From positions 749,001-813,000 of the forward strand of contig NZ_JAPMLM010000068.1 in NCBI RefSeq assembly GCF_026410195.1: a DNA stretch of 64,000 nt, in the 5' to 3' direction. Below are positions 28,139-37,231 of this stretch, in pieces. Origin of the DNA: Xanthomarina sp. F2636L. Lineage in GTDB: Bacteria > Bacteroidota > Bacteroidia > Flavobacteriales > Flavobacteriaceae. Numbering within the stretch: the first letter of the stretch is position 1; each line of letters starts with the position of its first letter. The notes beneath the pieces were generated by a model. It searched no databases. It was not told where the DNA came from and saw only the letters and a list, made by a program, of their open reading frames with translations. The position numbers and the translations under genes are program-made.

Positions 28139-29496
28139 TGACTGCATTTAAACAAGGTAGATATTCAGGTTATATAAAGTACATTTCATACTTAATTGAT
28201 TTAAGTATTATAAATGGGCTTGCTTTATTGTACTTTTTTAAAACTGTAAACCCTATAGTATTTGTTTTGTTAATTTCAAGTGCTTGGATTGTTTTATCTA
28301 TTTATTCCAAATTTTATGAAGTTTATAGATATTCTAGAGAAATAAATATAGCTTCCTTAATATTAAAACAGTTGGTTTTATTTACCTTACTCATGCTTGC
28401 TTTTTCGGGGTTTAATCATGAATTAGATATAAAACCTGCAACTATAATTAAGTACACATTAACCACTCTTTTTTTAATTGGAGTTTTTAAATTTACACTG
28501 TATTATTTACTTCAAAAATATAGATCTTCTTTTGGTGGAAATTACAGGATTACAGCGATAATAGGAAAAAATAAACAGACTACTGCTTTAGAAAGTTTTT
28601 TTAATAATAATCCAGAGTATGGATATATACACAAAAAAACTTTTAATTTAAAAGATAAAGAGTCCTTTAGCTTAGAATCGTGTTTTAATTTTATAATTAA
28701 AGAGTCTATTGACGAAATATATTGTTCTGTTTCGGAGCTTTCAAATTCTCAAGTACATAAAATTATAGATTTTGCAGATAATAATTTGAAGATTCTCAAA
28801 TTCTTACCCGACAATAAAGATATTCACTCCAAAAAATTGAAATATGAATATTACGATTACATACCCATACTTTCCTTAAGAAACATTCCTTTAGAAGATT
28901 CTGTAAATCAGTTTGTAAAAAGATCGTTCGATATACTTTTTTCATCTTTAGTTATTGTTTTTCTTTTATCATGGCTAACGCCTTTAATTGCTTTGCTAAT
29001 TAAAATAGAATCCAGAGGCCCAGTATTTTTTAAACAATCTAGAAATGGGTTTAATTATAAAGAGTTCGATTGTTATAAGTTTCGCTCCATGATGCCAAAC
29101 AAAGATGCGCATTTATATCAAGCTACAAAAAATGATCAGCGAGTAACAAAAGTGGGTAAATTTATAAGAAAAACTAGTATTGACGAATTGCCACAATTCT
29201 TTAATGTGCTTTTTGGAGATATGTCTGTGGTTGGGCCTAGACCACATATGGTTAGTCATACTAATATGTATGCAAAGAAAATCGACAAATTTATGGTGAG
29301 ACACTTTGTAAAACCTGGGATTACTGGTTTAGCTCAAATAAGTGGTTTTAGAGGCGAGGTAGAAACAGATAAAGATATAATAGGTCGTGTTAAATACGAT
29401 ATTTTCTATATTGAAAGTTGGTCACTTTTATTAGATCTTAAAATAATTCTAAAAACCTTCTTAAATGCTGTAAAAGGTGAAGATAAAGCGTATTAA
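28138..29496 (+). CDS. Initiating sugar-phosphate transferase (WcaJ-like)
   Basis: A 452-residue polyisoprenyl-phosphate hexose-1-phosphate transferase that starts the repeat unit on undecaprenyl phosphate. Four N-terminal membrane helices (to about 127) and a middle nucleotide-binding-like region are followed by the catalytic bacterial sugar transferase domain: KRSFDI at 261-266, a membrane-embedded hairpin, DELPQF at 349-354 and GPRP at 366-369. The start is a GTG overlapping the previous stop by one base. Its stop overlaps the stop of the opposite glycosyltransferase gene in a shared TTAA. Confidence 0.93.
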   Translation: MTAFKQGRYSGYIKYISYLIDLSIINGLALLYFFKTVNPIVFVLLISSAWIVLSIYSKFYEVYRYSREINIASLILKQLVLFTLLMLAFSGFNHELDIKPATIIKYTLTTLFLIGVFKFTLYYLLQKYRSSFGGNYRITAIIGKNKQTTALESFFNNNPEYGYIHKKTFNLKDKESFSLESCFNFIIKESIDEIYCSVSELSNSQVHKIIDFADNNLKILKFLPDNKDIHSKKLKYEYYDYIPILSLRNIPLEDSVNQFVKRSFDILFSSLVIVFLLSWLTPLIALLIKIESRGPVFFKQSRNGFNYKEFDCYKFRSMMPNKDAHLYQATKNDQRVTKVGKFIRKTSIDELPQFFNVLFGDMSVVGPRPHMVSHTNMYAKKIDKFMVRHFVKPGITGLAQISGFRGEVETDKDIIGRVKYDIFYIESWSLLLDLKIILKTFLNAVKGEDKAY

Positions 29497-30656
29497 AGAA
29501 TACTTTTTAGATTGCTTAACTGTCTATCGAAATTGAATTCTTTTAAAGCAGTTTTCTGTATTTTTTCTTTTAACTCCAAGTTCAAATTTAATTTTTTGAT
29601 AGTTGAAATTCTTAAGTTTAAAGCTTCGTAATTGCCTGCTTCTGCAATCCAGCCTAATTGATGAATCTTAATGATGTCCTCGCCTTCACCTCCACCAAAA
29701 TAGAGCATAGGTAAGCCTAATCTGGCATATTCAAATATTTTTGAAGGGACAGATCCATAAATTCTATTTAGTAAAGGAATAATGGTTAAATCGTATTTTA
29801 AAAGTTCCTTATGAAGTTCTTTTCGCGAAACTTCACCATGATAAATAATAGGTAGTTCAGGATGATTAGAAATAAAGGTTTCAATTTTGGTTTGCTCTGC
29901 TCCTCGGCCATAAATATGAAACTCTAAGTTAGAATAATCCAATTGTTCACATAACTTATAAATGCCTTGAGCAATGCCAAGCAAACCAGCATAAACCATT
30001 TTTATGTTTCCTTCAGACGAAGTTGTACTTCCTAATTTTGGGACTTCAAAATTTGGATAATTTCTATATAAATAAGTTTCTTTATTTGGAAATAGAGACT
30101 TTATATGAGTTGTAATCTCTTCGCTCTGACCTAAAACAAGGTCAGCTTTTTTATAGTTAAAACGCTCAATTTTTTCTAACACTTTGTAGGTGAAACTCTT
30201 TTTTAGAGCACCTAATTCCAGTCCAGCTATGGGCCACAAATCACTCACATTTAAAATAAGCTTTCTGTTTTTCGATCTCAAAAAAAACATGTTTGTAAAA
30301 GCAACTAATAAAGGTGGAGATTGTACAATAACTGTTTGTGGAATCTTATTCCAGATAAAAAACCATATCAGACTAAAGCTATAAGAAAACATAGCAAACA
30401 AACGCAAAAATTTATTACTAGAGTTACTTGCATAAAGCCATAATCTATGAATAGTTATATTGTTTTCAATAGTTGTACACTTAAATTTCCCTTTATACTC
30501 TTTAAAGATTTTTCCAGTAGGATAATTTGGTAGAGGAGTAATAACAGAAATATCTATTTTCTCCTTTTGTAAACCTTCAGCTAAATGAAACATCCTATTG
30601 GATGCAGCTCCAGTTTCTGGTGGGAAATAACTAGTTATTATTAAAACCTCTTTCAC
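29493..30656 (-). CDS. Family 4 glycosyltransferase (WbuB-like)
   Basis: A 387-residue GT4-family glycosyltransferase. The N-terminus ITSYFPPETGAASNRM is typical of WbuB-like enzymes that use N-acetylated amino sugars, and PSKIFEYARLGLPMLYFG is the donor-binding segment. It is the last gene of a minus-strand unit with wecB and the CapK-like gene, with 1-base and 4-base overlaps. The wecB link suggests an N-acetylmannosamine-type donor, but this is inference. Confidence 0.9.
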   Translation of the reverse strand: MKEVLIITSYFPPETGAASNRMFHLAEGLQKEKIDISVITPLPNYPTGKIFKEYKGKFKCTTIENNITIHRLWLYASNSSNKFLRLFAMFSYSFSLIWFFIWNKIPQTVIVQSPPLLVAFTNMFFLRSKNRKLILNVSDLWPIAGLELGALKKSFTYKVLEKIERFNYKKADLVLGQSEEITTHIKSLFPNKETYLYRNYPNFEVPKLGSTTSSEGNIKMVYAGLLGIAQGIYKLCEQLDYSNLEFHIYGRGAEQTKIETFISNHPELPIIYHGEVSRKELHKELLKYDLTIIPLLNRIYGSVPSKIFEYARLGLPMLYFGGGEGEDIIKIHQLGWIAEAGNYEALNLRISTIKKLNLNLELKEKIQKTALKEFNFDRQLSNLKSIL

Positions 30657-31750
30657 TATAATTGGTAAATTTCTATTAAATGACTTACAATTCTTAGAGC
30701 AGATTTACCATCCCATAATTTAGGAACTTGACCTTGTTTCCAACTTCCAGAGTATAATTTATTAAAAGCTTCAGATATTTTTTCAAAATCGTTTCCCACC
30801 AATACATTGGTTCCAATTTCACATGTTTCAGGTCTTTCGGTTGAATCTCTAAGTGTAATACATGGCACATTCATAATGGTTGTTTCTTCAGTAATACCTC
30901 CTGAATCTGTTAATACAACCTTTGCATGTTTTACTAAATAATTGAATTCTAAATATCCCAAGGGTTTAACATAATGCAGATTTTCAAAATGTAAGTTTAA
31001 GCCTTGTAATAACTTTTTGGTTCTTGGATGTACTGGGAAAATTATTGGGAAGTCTGTTCCTAACTCGACAATTTTAGTAATCAGTTTTTTAAGTTGAAGT
31101 TCTTCATCTACATTACTTGGTCTATGAAGCGTCATAACAAAATAATCCTTCTCTTTTAAGCGTAAATCTCTCCAAAGATTTGGTTCTTTAAAACGATTTT
31201 CATTTTTACGGAGGGTGTCAATCATTACATTTCCAACAAAGAATATGTTGTTTTTAGATACTCCAAGTTTTTCTAAATTACTATTGGCATAGTTTGAGGT
31301 TGTAAAAAAATAATCAGTTAAGCTGTCGGTTACAATTCTATTTATTTCTTCAGGCATATTCATATCTCCCGAACGTATCCCAGCCTCTACATGCGCTACT
31401 TTTACACCAGTTTTTTTGGCTACTATGGTACAAGCCATGGTTGAGGTAACATCTCCAACTACCATTACCAAATCGCACGGGTTGTGTTGTAATTCTTTTT
31501 CAAAACCAATCATTATGGCAGCTGTTTGCTCGGCTTGTGTACCACTTTTAACCTCTAAATTGGTGTCAGGAAATGGAATGTTTAATTCTTCAAAAAAGGT
31601 GTCGCTCAAATTCTTATCGTAGTGTTGACCTGTATGAATAAGTCTAAAAGAGATATCAAAACCTTCTGATATTTTTTGTTTAATGGCCTCAATAATTGGA
31701 GCTATTTTCATAAAATTTGGTCGTGCACCTGCAACTATGGTAATATTCAT
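30656..31750 (-). CDS. wecB: UDP-N-acetylglucosamine 2-epimerase, non-hydrolysing
   Basis: WecB interconverts UDP-GlcNAc and UDP-ManNAc. The family segments GARPNFMK at 8-15, VVGDV at 97-101, HVEAGIRS at 120-127 with E122, and the catalytic H209 in TLHRPSNV are all present, and the length of 364 residues is normal. No wecC (UDP-ManNAc dehydrogenase) is in the window, so ManNAc itself may be used. It overlaps the CapK-like gene by 4 bases and the glycosyltransferase gene by 1. Confidence 0.94.
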   Translation of the reverse strand: MNITIVAGARPNFMKIAPIIEAIKQKISEGFDISFRLIHTGQHYDKNLSDTFFEELNIPFPDTNLEVKSGTQAEQTAAIMIGFEKELQHNPCDLVMVVGDVTSTMACTIVAKKTGVKVAHVEAGIRSGDMNMPEEINRIVTDSLTDYFFTTSNYANSNLEKLGVSKNNIFFVGNVMIDTLRKNENRFKEPNLWRDLRLKEKDYFVMTLHRPSNVDEELQLKKLITKIVELGTDFPIIFPVHPRTKKLLQGLNLHFENLHYVKPLGYLEFNYLVKHAKVVLTDSGGITEETTIMNVPCITLRDSTERPETCEIGTNVLVGNDFEKISEAFNKLYSGSWKQGQVPKLWDGKSALRIVSHLIEIYQL

Positions 31751-33099
31751 TCGGTTTCTTTTAATAAGGATGAAAATTGTTTCAATTTACCACTTTTTGA
31801 ACGTTCTAATCGATTTAGTCGTTCAAAATTAACTTGAAGACCTTTTTCTAAATAATGCTCCATTTCATTCGAAATAAGTGTCATTTTTTCTGGAGAAAGC
31901 ACTTTTGTACTAACATACTTTATAATAAAAGTATCTTTTTTGTGTTGCTCTATTATAAATTCCTTTACATGTCCATCGTCTTCAATAATACTTTTTGTGA
32001 TATAGTAAAAAGTTAAACCTGCAGCTTTTTTTCCACTTGGTAAGATTGCCATGTCGTTAGTTCTTCCAATAAGTTTTTCTAAAATAGGCTTTTTAGATGT
32101 GCTTTGTTTTGAAAGAATACCAATATCTCCAATATCATATCTAATAAATGGATGCGCTTTGTTGTAAAATGAGGTAATGACAATTCTTCCCTCTTCACCA
32201 TGAGGTAATATTTTATTGTTGTCATCTAAAATTTCTACGAATAATGTTTCACTAGTAACCTGCCATTCATTTTTAAGATTTTGGAAAGCAATAATATCAA
32301 GTTCAGAAGCACCATATTCGTTAATTACAGGAATTCCAAATTGCAACTCCATGAGTTTCTTATCATCTTCAAAAAGCATTTCAGAGGTAACAATGCATGC
32401 TTTCAAACTAGAACAAACTTGTTTTAATAGCATATTTTTTTTCTGAAGAAACTTTGCAAATTGAACAAGAGAACTTGTATATCCGTTGATATAATCGAAT
32501 TTGGTCGATTTAAATTTTTCTAAATAGCCATGAAACGCTTTATCGCTTAAATCAAATACAGAAAATCTATAGCGCTTGCTTAGAGCATCTTTAAAACGTT
32601 CTTTATAATATCCTTTCCTATCTAAGGGAATACCGTAAAATCGCGCTTGTTTGGAACTATTAAAATCTAAGTGATACCAACCAAACCTATCTTTAATAAG
32701 TGCCCAGGTTAAAGCATGACAAAACTTGTCTTTAGCAAATACAAAGGGATTTCCAGAAGAGCCAGACGTCTTGTTGATATAAACGTTTTTACGAGTAAAA
32801 TTTATAGATAGACGCTCATCTAACGACTGTTGTAAATCGCGTTTAGTCATAATTGGAATGGAATTCCAATCTAAAGGATTAACATGTTTTGCAAGTTGTT
32901 TATAAAATGGTGTCTCTTTTAAATGATGACTAACAATGGCTTGCTTTTTTTCGATAATATGAGCTTCAAATTCTATATCTGACTTTTTTTGAATCTCTCG
33001 TAAAGCAATTTCAGCCTCCTTAATTGGAAAGCCATTGAGTTTTAAAGAAAGATCGAATAAATTCAAAACAGAAAAACATATTTTCTGTAAAGTAAACAA
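31747..33099 (-). CDS. CapK/phenylacetate-CoA ligase-like adenylating protein
   Basis: A 450-residue member of the adenylate-forming superfamily, resembling CapK and phenylacetate-CoA ligase-like proteins often found in polysaccharide loci. The ATP-binding loop TSGSSGNP is at 111-118 and the later RYDIGD motif matches the adenylate-binding region. Such proteins may activate an acid that decorates the polymer, but their true reaction is not settled. The start is a TTG at 33097-33099. It leads the minus-strand operon and is divergent from purD with 55 bases between. Confidence 0.82.
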   Translation of the reverse strand: MFTLQKICFSVLNLFDLSLKLNGFPIKEAEIALREIQKKSDIEFEAHIIEKKQAIVSHHLKETPFYKQLAKHVNPLDWNSIPIMTKRDLQQSLDERLSINFTRKNVYINKTSGSSGNPFVFAKDKFCHALTWALIKDRFGWYHLDFNSSKQARFYGIPLDRKGYYKERFKDALSKRYRFSVFDLSDKAFHGYLEKFKSTKFDYINGYTSSLVQFAKFLQKKNMLLKQVCSSLKACIVTSEMLFEDDKKLMELQFGIPVINEYGASELDIIAFQNLKNEWQVTSETLFVEILDDNNKILPHGEEGRIVITSFYNKAHPFIRYDIGDIGILSKQSTSKKPILEKLIGRTNDMAILPSGKKAAGLTFYYITKSIIEDDGHVKEFIIEQHKKDTFIIKYVSTKVLSPEKMTLISNEMEHYLEKGLQVNFERLNRLERSKSGKLKQFSSLLKETE

Positions 33100-33129
33100 A
33101 AATTATTCGTGTATTCGAAGCATTAGTTT

Positions 33130-33137
33130 TATTTTTG
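33130..33137 (+). promoter_or_regulatory. -7 promoter box for purD
   Basis: TATTTTTG fully matches TAnnTTTG and ends 17 bases before the purD ATG at 33155. It supports the short start and not the longer upstream frame. Confidence 0.55.
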
Positions 33138-33154
33138 TGCAAACAACTCACAAC

Positions 33155-34426
33155 ATGAACATTTTAATTCTTGGCTCTGGTGGTAGAGAGCATACATTTG
33201 CTTGGAAAATAGCTCAAAGCCCTCTATGTAATTCAATTTACGTGGCTCCGGGTAACTCTGGAACAGCTCAGATTGCAAATAATTTGGATATTAAAGTAAC
33301 CGATTTCCAAGCTATTAAAAAGGCTGTTTTGGAATATCAAATTCAAATGGTCGTGGTTGGCCCAGAAGACCCTTTAGTACAAGGCGTTCACGATTTCTTT
33401 TTAAAGGATGAAGACATTAAGCATGTTTCTGTTATTGGACCTCAAAAAGCGGCCGCCAAATTAGAAGGCAGTAAAGAATTTGCTAAAGAATTTTTAGCAC
33501 GTCATAACATTCCTACAGCTGCATACCAGAGCTTTGACTCCTCCAATGTGGAAGAAGGTTATGCCTTTTTAGAAACCTTAAAGCCACCTTATGTATTGAA
33601 AGCAGATGGACTTGCAGCAGGAAAAGGTGTGCTGATTTTAAACGATTTAAACGAAGCCAAAACCGAATTGAAAAGTATGTTAATAGATGCTAAATTTGGC
33701 GAAGCTAGCAACAAAGTAGTAATCGAGGAATTTTTAGATGGAATCGAGCTAAGTTGTTTTGTTCTAACAGATGGGGAGAATTATAAAATATTACCTACTG
33801 CAAAAGATTATAAACGTATTGGTGAAGGTGATACAGGCTTAAATACTGGTGGCATGGGAGCTGTTTCTCCAGTACCTTTTGCTACTGATGACTTTTTAAA
33901 TAAAATTGAAGAACGCGTTGTAAAACCAACTATTGAAGGTTTAAAAAAAGACGATTTACCATACAAAGGTTTTGTGTTTATAGGCTTAATTAAAGTAGGA
34001 GACCACCCAAAAGTAATTGAATACAATGTTCGAATGGGAGATCCTGAAACTGAAGTAGTTTTACCAAGACTAAAAACAGATTTGGTTGAAATATTTAAAG
34101 CCATAGCCAATCAAACACTTGATAAGATAGACATTGAAATAGATCCACGAGCAGCCACAACGGTCATGTTAGTATCTGGTGGTTATCCAGAAGCCTATGA
34201 AAAAGGAAAAGAAATTACAGGTTTAGAACATGTTATAGATTCCATCCCGTTTCATGCTGGCGCCATAAATAAAAATGGAAAAATTATAACGTCGGGAGGT
34301 AGAGTTATGGCAATTACTTCTTTTGGTGATACGTATGAAGAAGCCATAAAAAAATCTTATCAAAACATAGAAAAACTACATTTTGATAAGATGAATTATC
34401 GAAAAGATATTGGTTTCGATTTATAA
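33155..34426 (+). CDS. purD: Phosphoribosylamine--glycine ligase
   Basis: PurD catalyses the second step of purine synthesis, joining phosphoribosylamine and glycine with ATP. It begins with MNILILGSGGREH (GSGGREH at 7-13), has the ATP-grasp loop ADGLAAGKGV at 150-159 and the metal-binding EYNVRMGDPE region. The 423-residue length is standard. An in-frame extension to 33035 adds 40 residues not found in the family and would include the promoter box, so it is rejected. The 3' end overlaps the convergent DUF6341 gene by 6 bases. Confidence 0.97.
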   Translation: MNILILGSGGREHTFAWKIAQSPLCNSIYVAPGNSGTAQIANNLDIKVTDFQAIKKAVLEYQIQMVVVGPEDPLVQGVHDFFLKDEDIKHVSVIGPQKAAAKLEGSKEFAKEFLARHNIPTAAYQSFDSSNVEEGYAFLETLKPPYVLKADGLAAGKGVLILNDLNEAKTELKSMLIDAKFGEASNKVVIEEFLDGIELSCFVLTDGENYKILPTAKDYKRIGEGDTGLNTGGMGAVSPVPFATDDFLNKIEERVVKPTIEGLKKDDLPYKGFVFIGLIKVGDHPKVIEYNVRMGDPETEVVLPRLKTDLVEIFKAIANQTLDKIDIEIDPRAATTVMLVSGGYPEAYEKGKEITGLEHVIDSIPFHAGAINKNGKIITSGGRVMAITSFGDTYEEAIKKSYQNIEKLHFDKMNYRKDIGFDL

Positions 34427-34648
34427 GTAAGAATGAGATGTAATGCTTTTATCATCATCGTTTGAGTCATTATATCCTTTTAATTGTTTCATCCAATATA
34501 AAAAGGCTACAAAACCAACAATAATAAATAACCAAGAAACAGCATTTGCTGCAAACCAACTCTCTAATTCTAATGCTCTTAAAGCGTCAAATGGAGCAAA
34601 TAATATATCTACAAATAAATCTTGAATGGCGTAAAAAAAGTCTTTCAT
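34421..34648 (-). CDS. DUF6341 small membrane protein
   Basis: A 75-residue protein resembling DUF6341, a small family of Flavobacteriia. One clear membrane helix lies at about 36-54, preceded by an amphipathic aromatic-rich segment and followed by an acidic Asn/Asp tail. Its function is unknown. The 3' end overlaps purD by 6 bases on the other strand. Such proteins have sometimes been labelled as uracil phosphoribosyltransferase in databases, but nothing in the sequence supports that. Confidence 0.75.
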   Translation of the reverse strand: MKDFFYAIQDLFVDILFAPFDALRALELESWFAANAVSWLFIIVGFVAFLYWMKQLKGYNDSNDDDKSITSHSYL

Positions 34649-34812
34649 TTTATATAAATTTTAGGCTCAATAAGAGCTTATAAGGTATTATCAATATATT
34701 TACCTTACAAAATTACATATTTTTTCAATCTAAATCTGAATAAATAGGAAAGAAAGTTAGTAATTTACTTTTACTTATTAATTTCAGAAGAAAATTTTAA
34801 ACAAATCAATAC

Positions 34813-35739
34813 ATGATTTCTAGTTTTTTTAGCAGAGCAAAACCTATTCATTTTGTAGCAGTAACTTTGTTGCTGTTAATTGCTTTTACAATAACTAAAG
34901 TCTATAGCATAAAGGAAACAGTCGATGTTTTTCTAATACTTAAACAAATATCCCTTTTTGTTATTTGTGTTTTATCAATTTTCGTTTTCGATTTTTTATC
35001 TGGAAAAAACGACTTGACCAAAAGTAATAGTTACAAAATATTGTTTTTCAGCTTGTTTATGGTCATGATGCCACAAACATTTTTAAATTCTAAGCTTTTA
35101 ATAGCAAACCTCTTTATTTTATTTGCTTTAAGACGAATTATCAGCATTAGAACCATGAAACATGTTAATAAAAAAGTGTTTGATGCAGCTTTTTGGATTA
35201 GCCTTGCTACGCTGTTAAGCTTTTGGGCATCACTTTTTTATATTTTAATATTTGCAGCTCTTTTATTATATACTATAGCCGATGTTAAAAATTGGATCAT
35301 TCCATTTGTTGGAATTTTAACAGTAGCTATCATAAGTTTTTGTTTTTTACTGTTAACAAATACAGATGTAATGGGTTACTTTTCTAATATAAATACAGAT
35401 ATAAGTTTCGATTTTAGCATGTTAAATACAACTCAGATTGTAATCTCCGCTACTGTTATTTTATCTTATTTTGCTTGGGCAGTCGTATTTTTTATTATCA
35501 ATATAAAAACAAAGTCTAGAAGCTACAAACCATCATACATATTAGTGCTTTTAGCTGCATTGATAGCTATTACCGTTATCGTAATTTCACCTGAAAAAAC
35601 AGGTGCAGAATTTATTTTCTTATTTGCTCCATTGTCAATTATTATGGCAAACTATTTAGAAATTATATCTGAAAATTGGTTTAAAGAAATTTTAATATGG
35701 GTACTAATTCTTGTGCCAGTAATTAATTTAGTTCTGTAA
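34813..35739 (+). CDS. DUF6427 multi-spanning membrane protein
   Basis: A 308-residue protein with about 9-10 membrane helices, the basic N-terminus MISSFFSRAKPIHF and short loops. It resembles DUF6427, an uncharacterised Bacteroidota family often encoded next to upp. No catalytic motif is visible. The 3' end overlaps the convergent upp gene by 12 bases. The spacer upstream (34649-34812) shows no obvious consensus promoter. Confidence 0.78.
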   Translation: MISSFFSRAKPIHFVAVTLLLLIAFTITKVYSIKETVDVFLILKQISLFVICVLSIFVFDFLSGKNDLTKSNSYKILFFSLFMVMMPQTFLNSKLLIANLFILFALRRIISIRTMKHVNKKVFDAAFWISLATLLSFWASLFYILIFAALLLYTIADVKNWIIPFVGILTVAIISFCFLLLTNTDVMGYFSNINTDISFDFSMLNTTQIVISATVILSYFAWAVVFFIINIKTKSRSYKPSYILVLLAALIAITVIVISPEKTGAEFIFLFAPLSIIMANYLEIISENWFKEILIWVLILVPVINLVL

Positions 35740-36387
35740 TTTTTCACCAAAAGCTAAGTCGCCAGCATCTCCTAAACCAGGAATAATATAGCCTTTTTCA
35801 TTGAGTTTCTCATCTACTGTAGCAACCCATAAATGCGTATCCTTTTCAAAATAGTTTTCTATAAAGTCAATTCCTTCCTGTGCAGCAATAACACTTACTA
35901 GATGAATGTTTTTAGGGGTTCCAAAAGGCTTTAAAGCTTCAAAAGTGGCCACCATAGATTGTCCAGTTGCAAGCATAGGATCTGCTAAAATTAAGGTTTT
36001 GTTTTCTAAATTTGGACAAGCCAGATACTCTACGATGATTTCAAAATTCTCAGGCTTTTCTTTATGATGTCTGTATGCTGAAATAAACGCATTTTCAGCT
36101 TTATCAAAATAATTCAATAGTCCGTTGTGTAAAGGAACTCCTGCTCTTAGTATAGAACAAAGTACCACATCGTTATTTATGGTTTCTAGTTCGCAAATAC
36201 CTAATGGCGTTGTTATAGTTGTAGGTTTATAGCTTAACGTCTTGCTTAATTCGTAACCTAAAATTTCGCCAATACGTTCAATATTTCTTCGAAAACGCAT
36301 GCTATCTTTTTGAATGTTAACATCTCGCATTTCTGCTATAAATGTATTTAATATGGTTTGTTTATCTGAAAAGTTATGAATATACAT
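35728..36387 (-). CDS. upp: Uracil phosphoribosyltransferase
   Basis: Upp salvages uracil by joining it to PRPP to form UMP. The PRPP-binding loop ADPMLATGQSM is at 135-145, and the C-terminal uracil-binding segment PGLGDAGDLAFG is present, with leucine where many members have arginine (GDRxFG). The length of 219 residues is typical. It is divergent from the DUF4254 gene with 163 bases between and overlaps the end of the DUF6427 gene. Confidence 0.95.
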   Translation of the reverse strand: MYIHNFSDKQTILNTFIAEMRDVNIQKDSMRFRRNIERIGEILGYELSKTLSYKPTTITTPLGICELETINNDVVLCSILRAGVPLHNGLLNYFDKAENAFISAYRHHKEKPENFEIIVEYLACPNLENKTLILADPMLATGQSMVATFEALKPFGTPKNIHLVSVIAAQEGIDFIENYFEKDTHLWVATVDEKLNEKGYIIPGLGDAGDLAFGEKLQN

Positions 36388-36522
36388 ATCTGTACTAATT
36401 TATTGAGTGGTAAAGTTAATTAATTAGGCTTATATTTACGTTTGTAATTTCTAAATTTAATATAATGTGAACGGGAATCTACATTCCTTAGGCTTTAAAA
36501 ATATTTTAGCTAAAAAATTATG

Positions 36523-36530
36523 TAGATTTG
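36523..36530 (+). promoter_or_regulatory. -7 promoter box for DUF4254 gene
   Basis: TAGATTTG matches TAnnTTTG and lies 20 bases before the ATG at 36551. It falls inside an N-terminal extension that would arise from a start at 36467, which argues for the later ATG. Confidence 0.5.
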
Positions 36531-36550
36531 TGTTTAATAAAATAAAAATC

Positions 36551-37159
36551 ATGTTTACAGACAAAGCCAATAAAATTTTCCAAGACGTTATCGAAAAATA
36601 CCATGTTATAAACACAGTCGACCAACCTTTTGAAAATCCGTATAACAAAGAAACTCATTTATTAGAACATTTACTTTATAGAAAGAGTTGGATTGATACG
36701 GTTCAATGGCATTACGAAGATATTATTCGCGATCCACAAATAGATCCTGTTGCTGCTTTAAAACTGAAACGTCAGATTGATGCTTCAAATCAAGACAGAA
36801 CAGATATGGTAGAATATATTGATAGCTATTTTCTTGAAAAATATAAACATGTAACACCTAAAGCTGATGCCACTATCAATACAGAAAGTCCTGCTTGGGG
36901 AATTGACAGATTGTCTATTTTGGCTTTAAAAGTATATCATATGAATGAAGAAGCTACGCGTACAGATGCTTCTGATGAACATATTGCTGCTTGTAAAAAG
37001 AAACTAGATGTTTTGTTGGAACAACGTGTAGATTTATCAACAGCTATCGATACCTTGTTAAGCGATATTGAAAAAGGCGATAAATACATGAAAGTGTACA
37101 AACAAATGAAAATGTACAACGACGACGAGCTAAATCCAGTGCTTCGTTCGCAAAAATAA
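36551..37159 (+). CDS. DUF4254 domain-containing protein
   Basis: A 202-residue soluble, mostly helical protein of the DUF4254 family, known from Bacteroidota and other phyla. The start MFTDKANKIFQ at 36551 fits the family. The conserved WHYEDIIRDP and IDRLSILALKVYHM segments are present. The function is unknown. It is usually next to a family 9 glycosyltransferase (heptosyltransferase-like) gene, as here (37232), so a role in lipopolysaccharide core assembly has been suspected by context only. Confidence 0.85.
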   Translation: MFTDKANKIFQDVIEKYHVINTVDQPFENPYNKETHLLEHLLYRKSWIDTVQWHYEDIIRDPQIDPVAALKLKRQIDASNQDRTDMVEYIDSYFLEKYKHVTPKADATINTESPAWGIDRLSILALKVYHMNEEATRTDASDEHIAACKKKLDVLLEQRVDLSTAIDTLLSDIEKGDKYMKVYKQMKMYNDDELNPVLRSQK

Positions 37160-37220
37160 ATGTCATTCAGAACGAAGTGAAGAATCAAATAGATATTTCT
37201 ACTGCGCTCAATATGACATT
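37159..37220. repeat. Palindromic intergenic repeat (MITE-like)
   Basis: A short element between the DUF4254 and GT9 genes bounded by an 8-base inverted repeat (AATGTCAT at 37159-37166 and ATGACATT at 37213-37220). The left arm GTCATTCAGAACGAAGTGAA resembles repeat-like sequence at 57880 and 61125. It overlaps only the last base of the DUF4254 stop codon. Confidence 0.55.
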
Positions 37221-37231
37221 ACGTTTGTTCT

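Noticed and set aside
33035-33154. In-frame 40-residue extension of purD
   Set aside because: The family starts at MNILILGSGGREH (33155), and a -7 promoter box lies inside the extension.
36467-36550. 28-residue extension of the DUF4254 protein
   Set aside because: It overlaps a consensus promoter box and does not match the family start.
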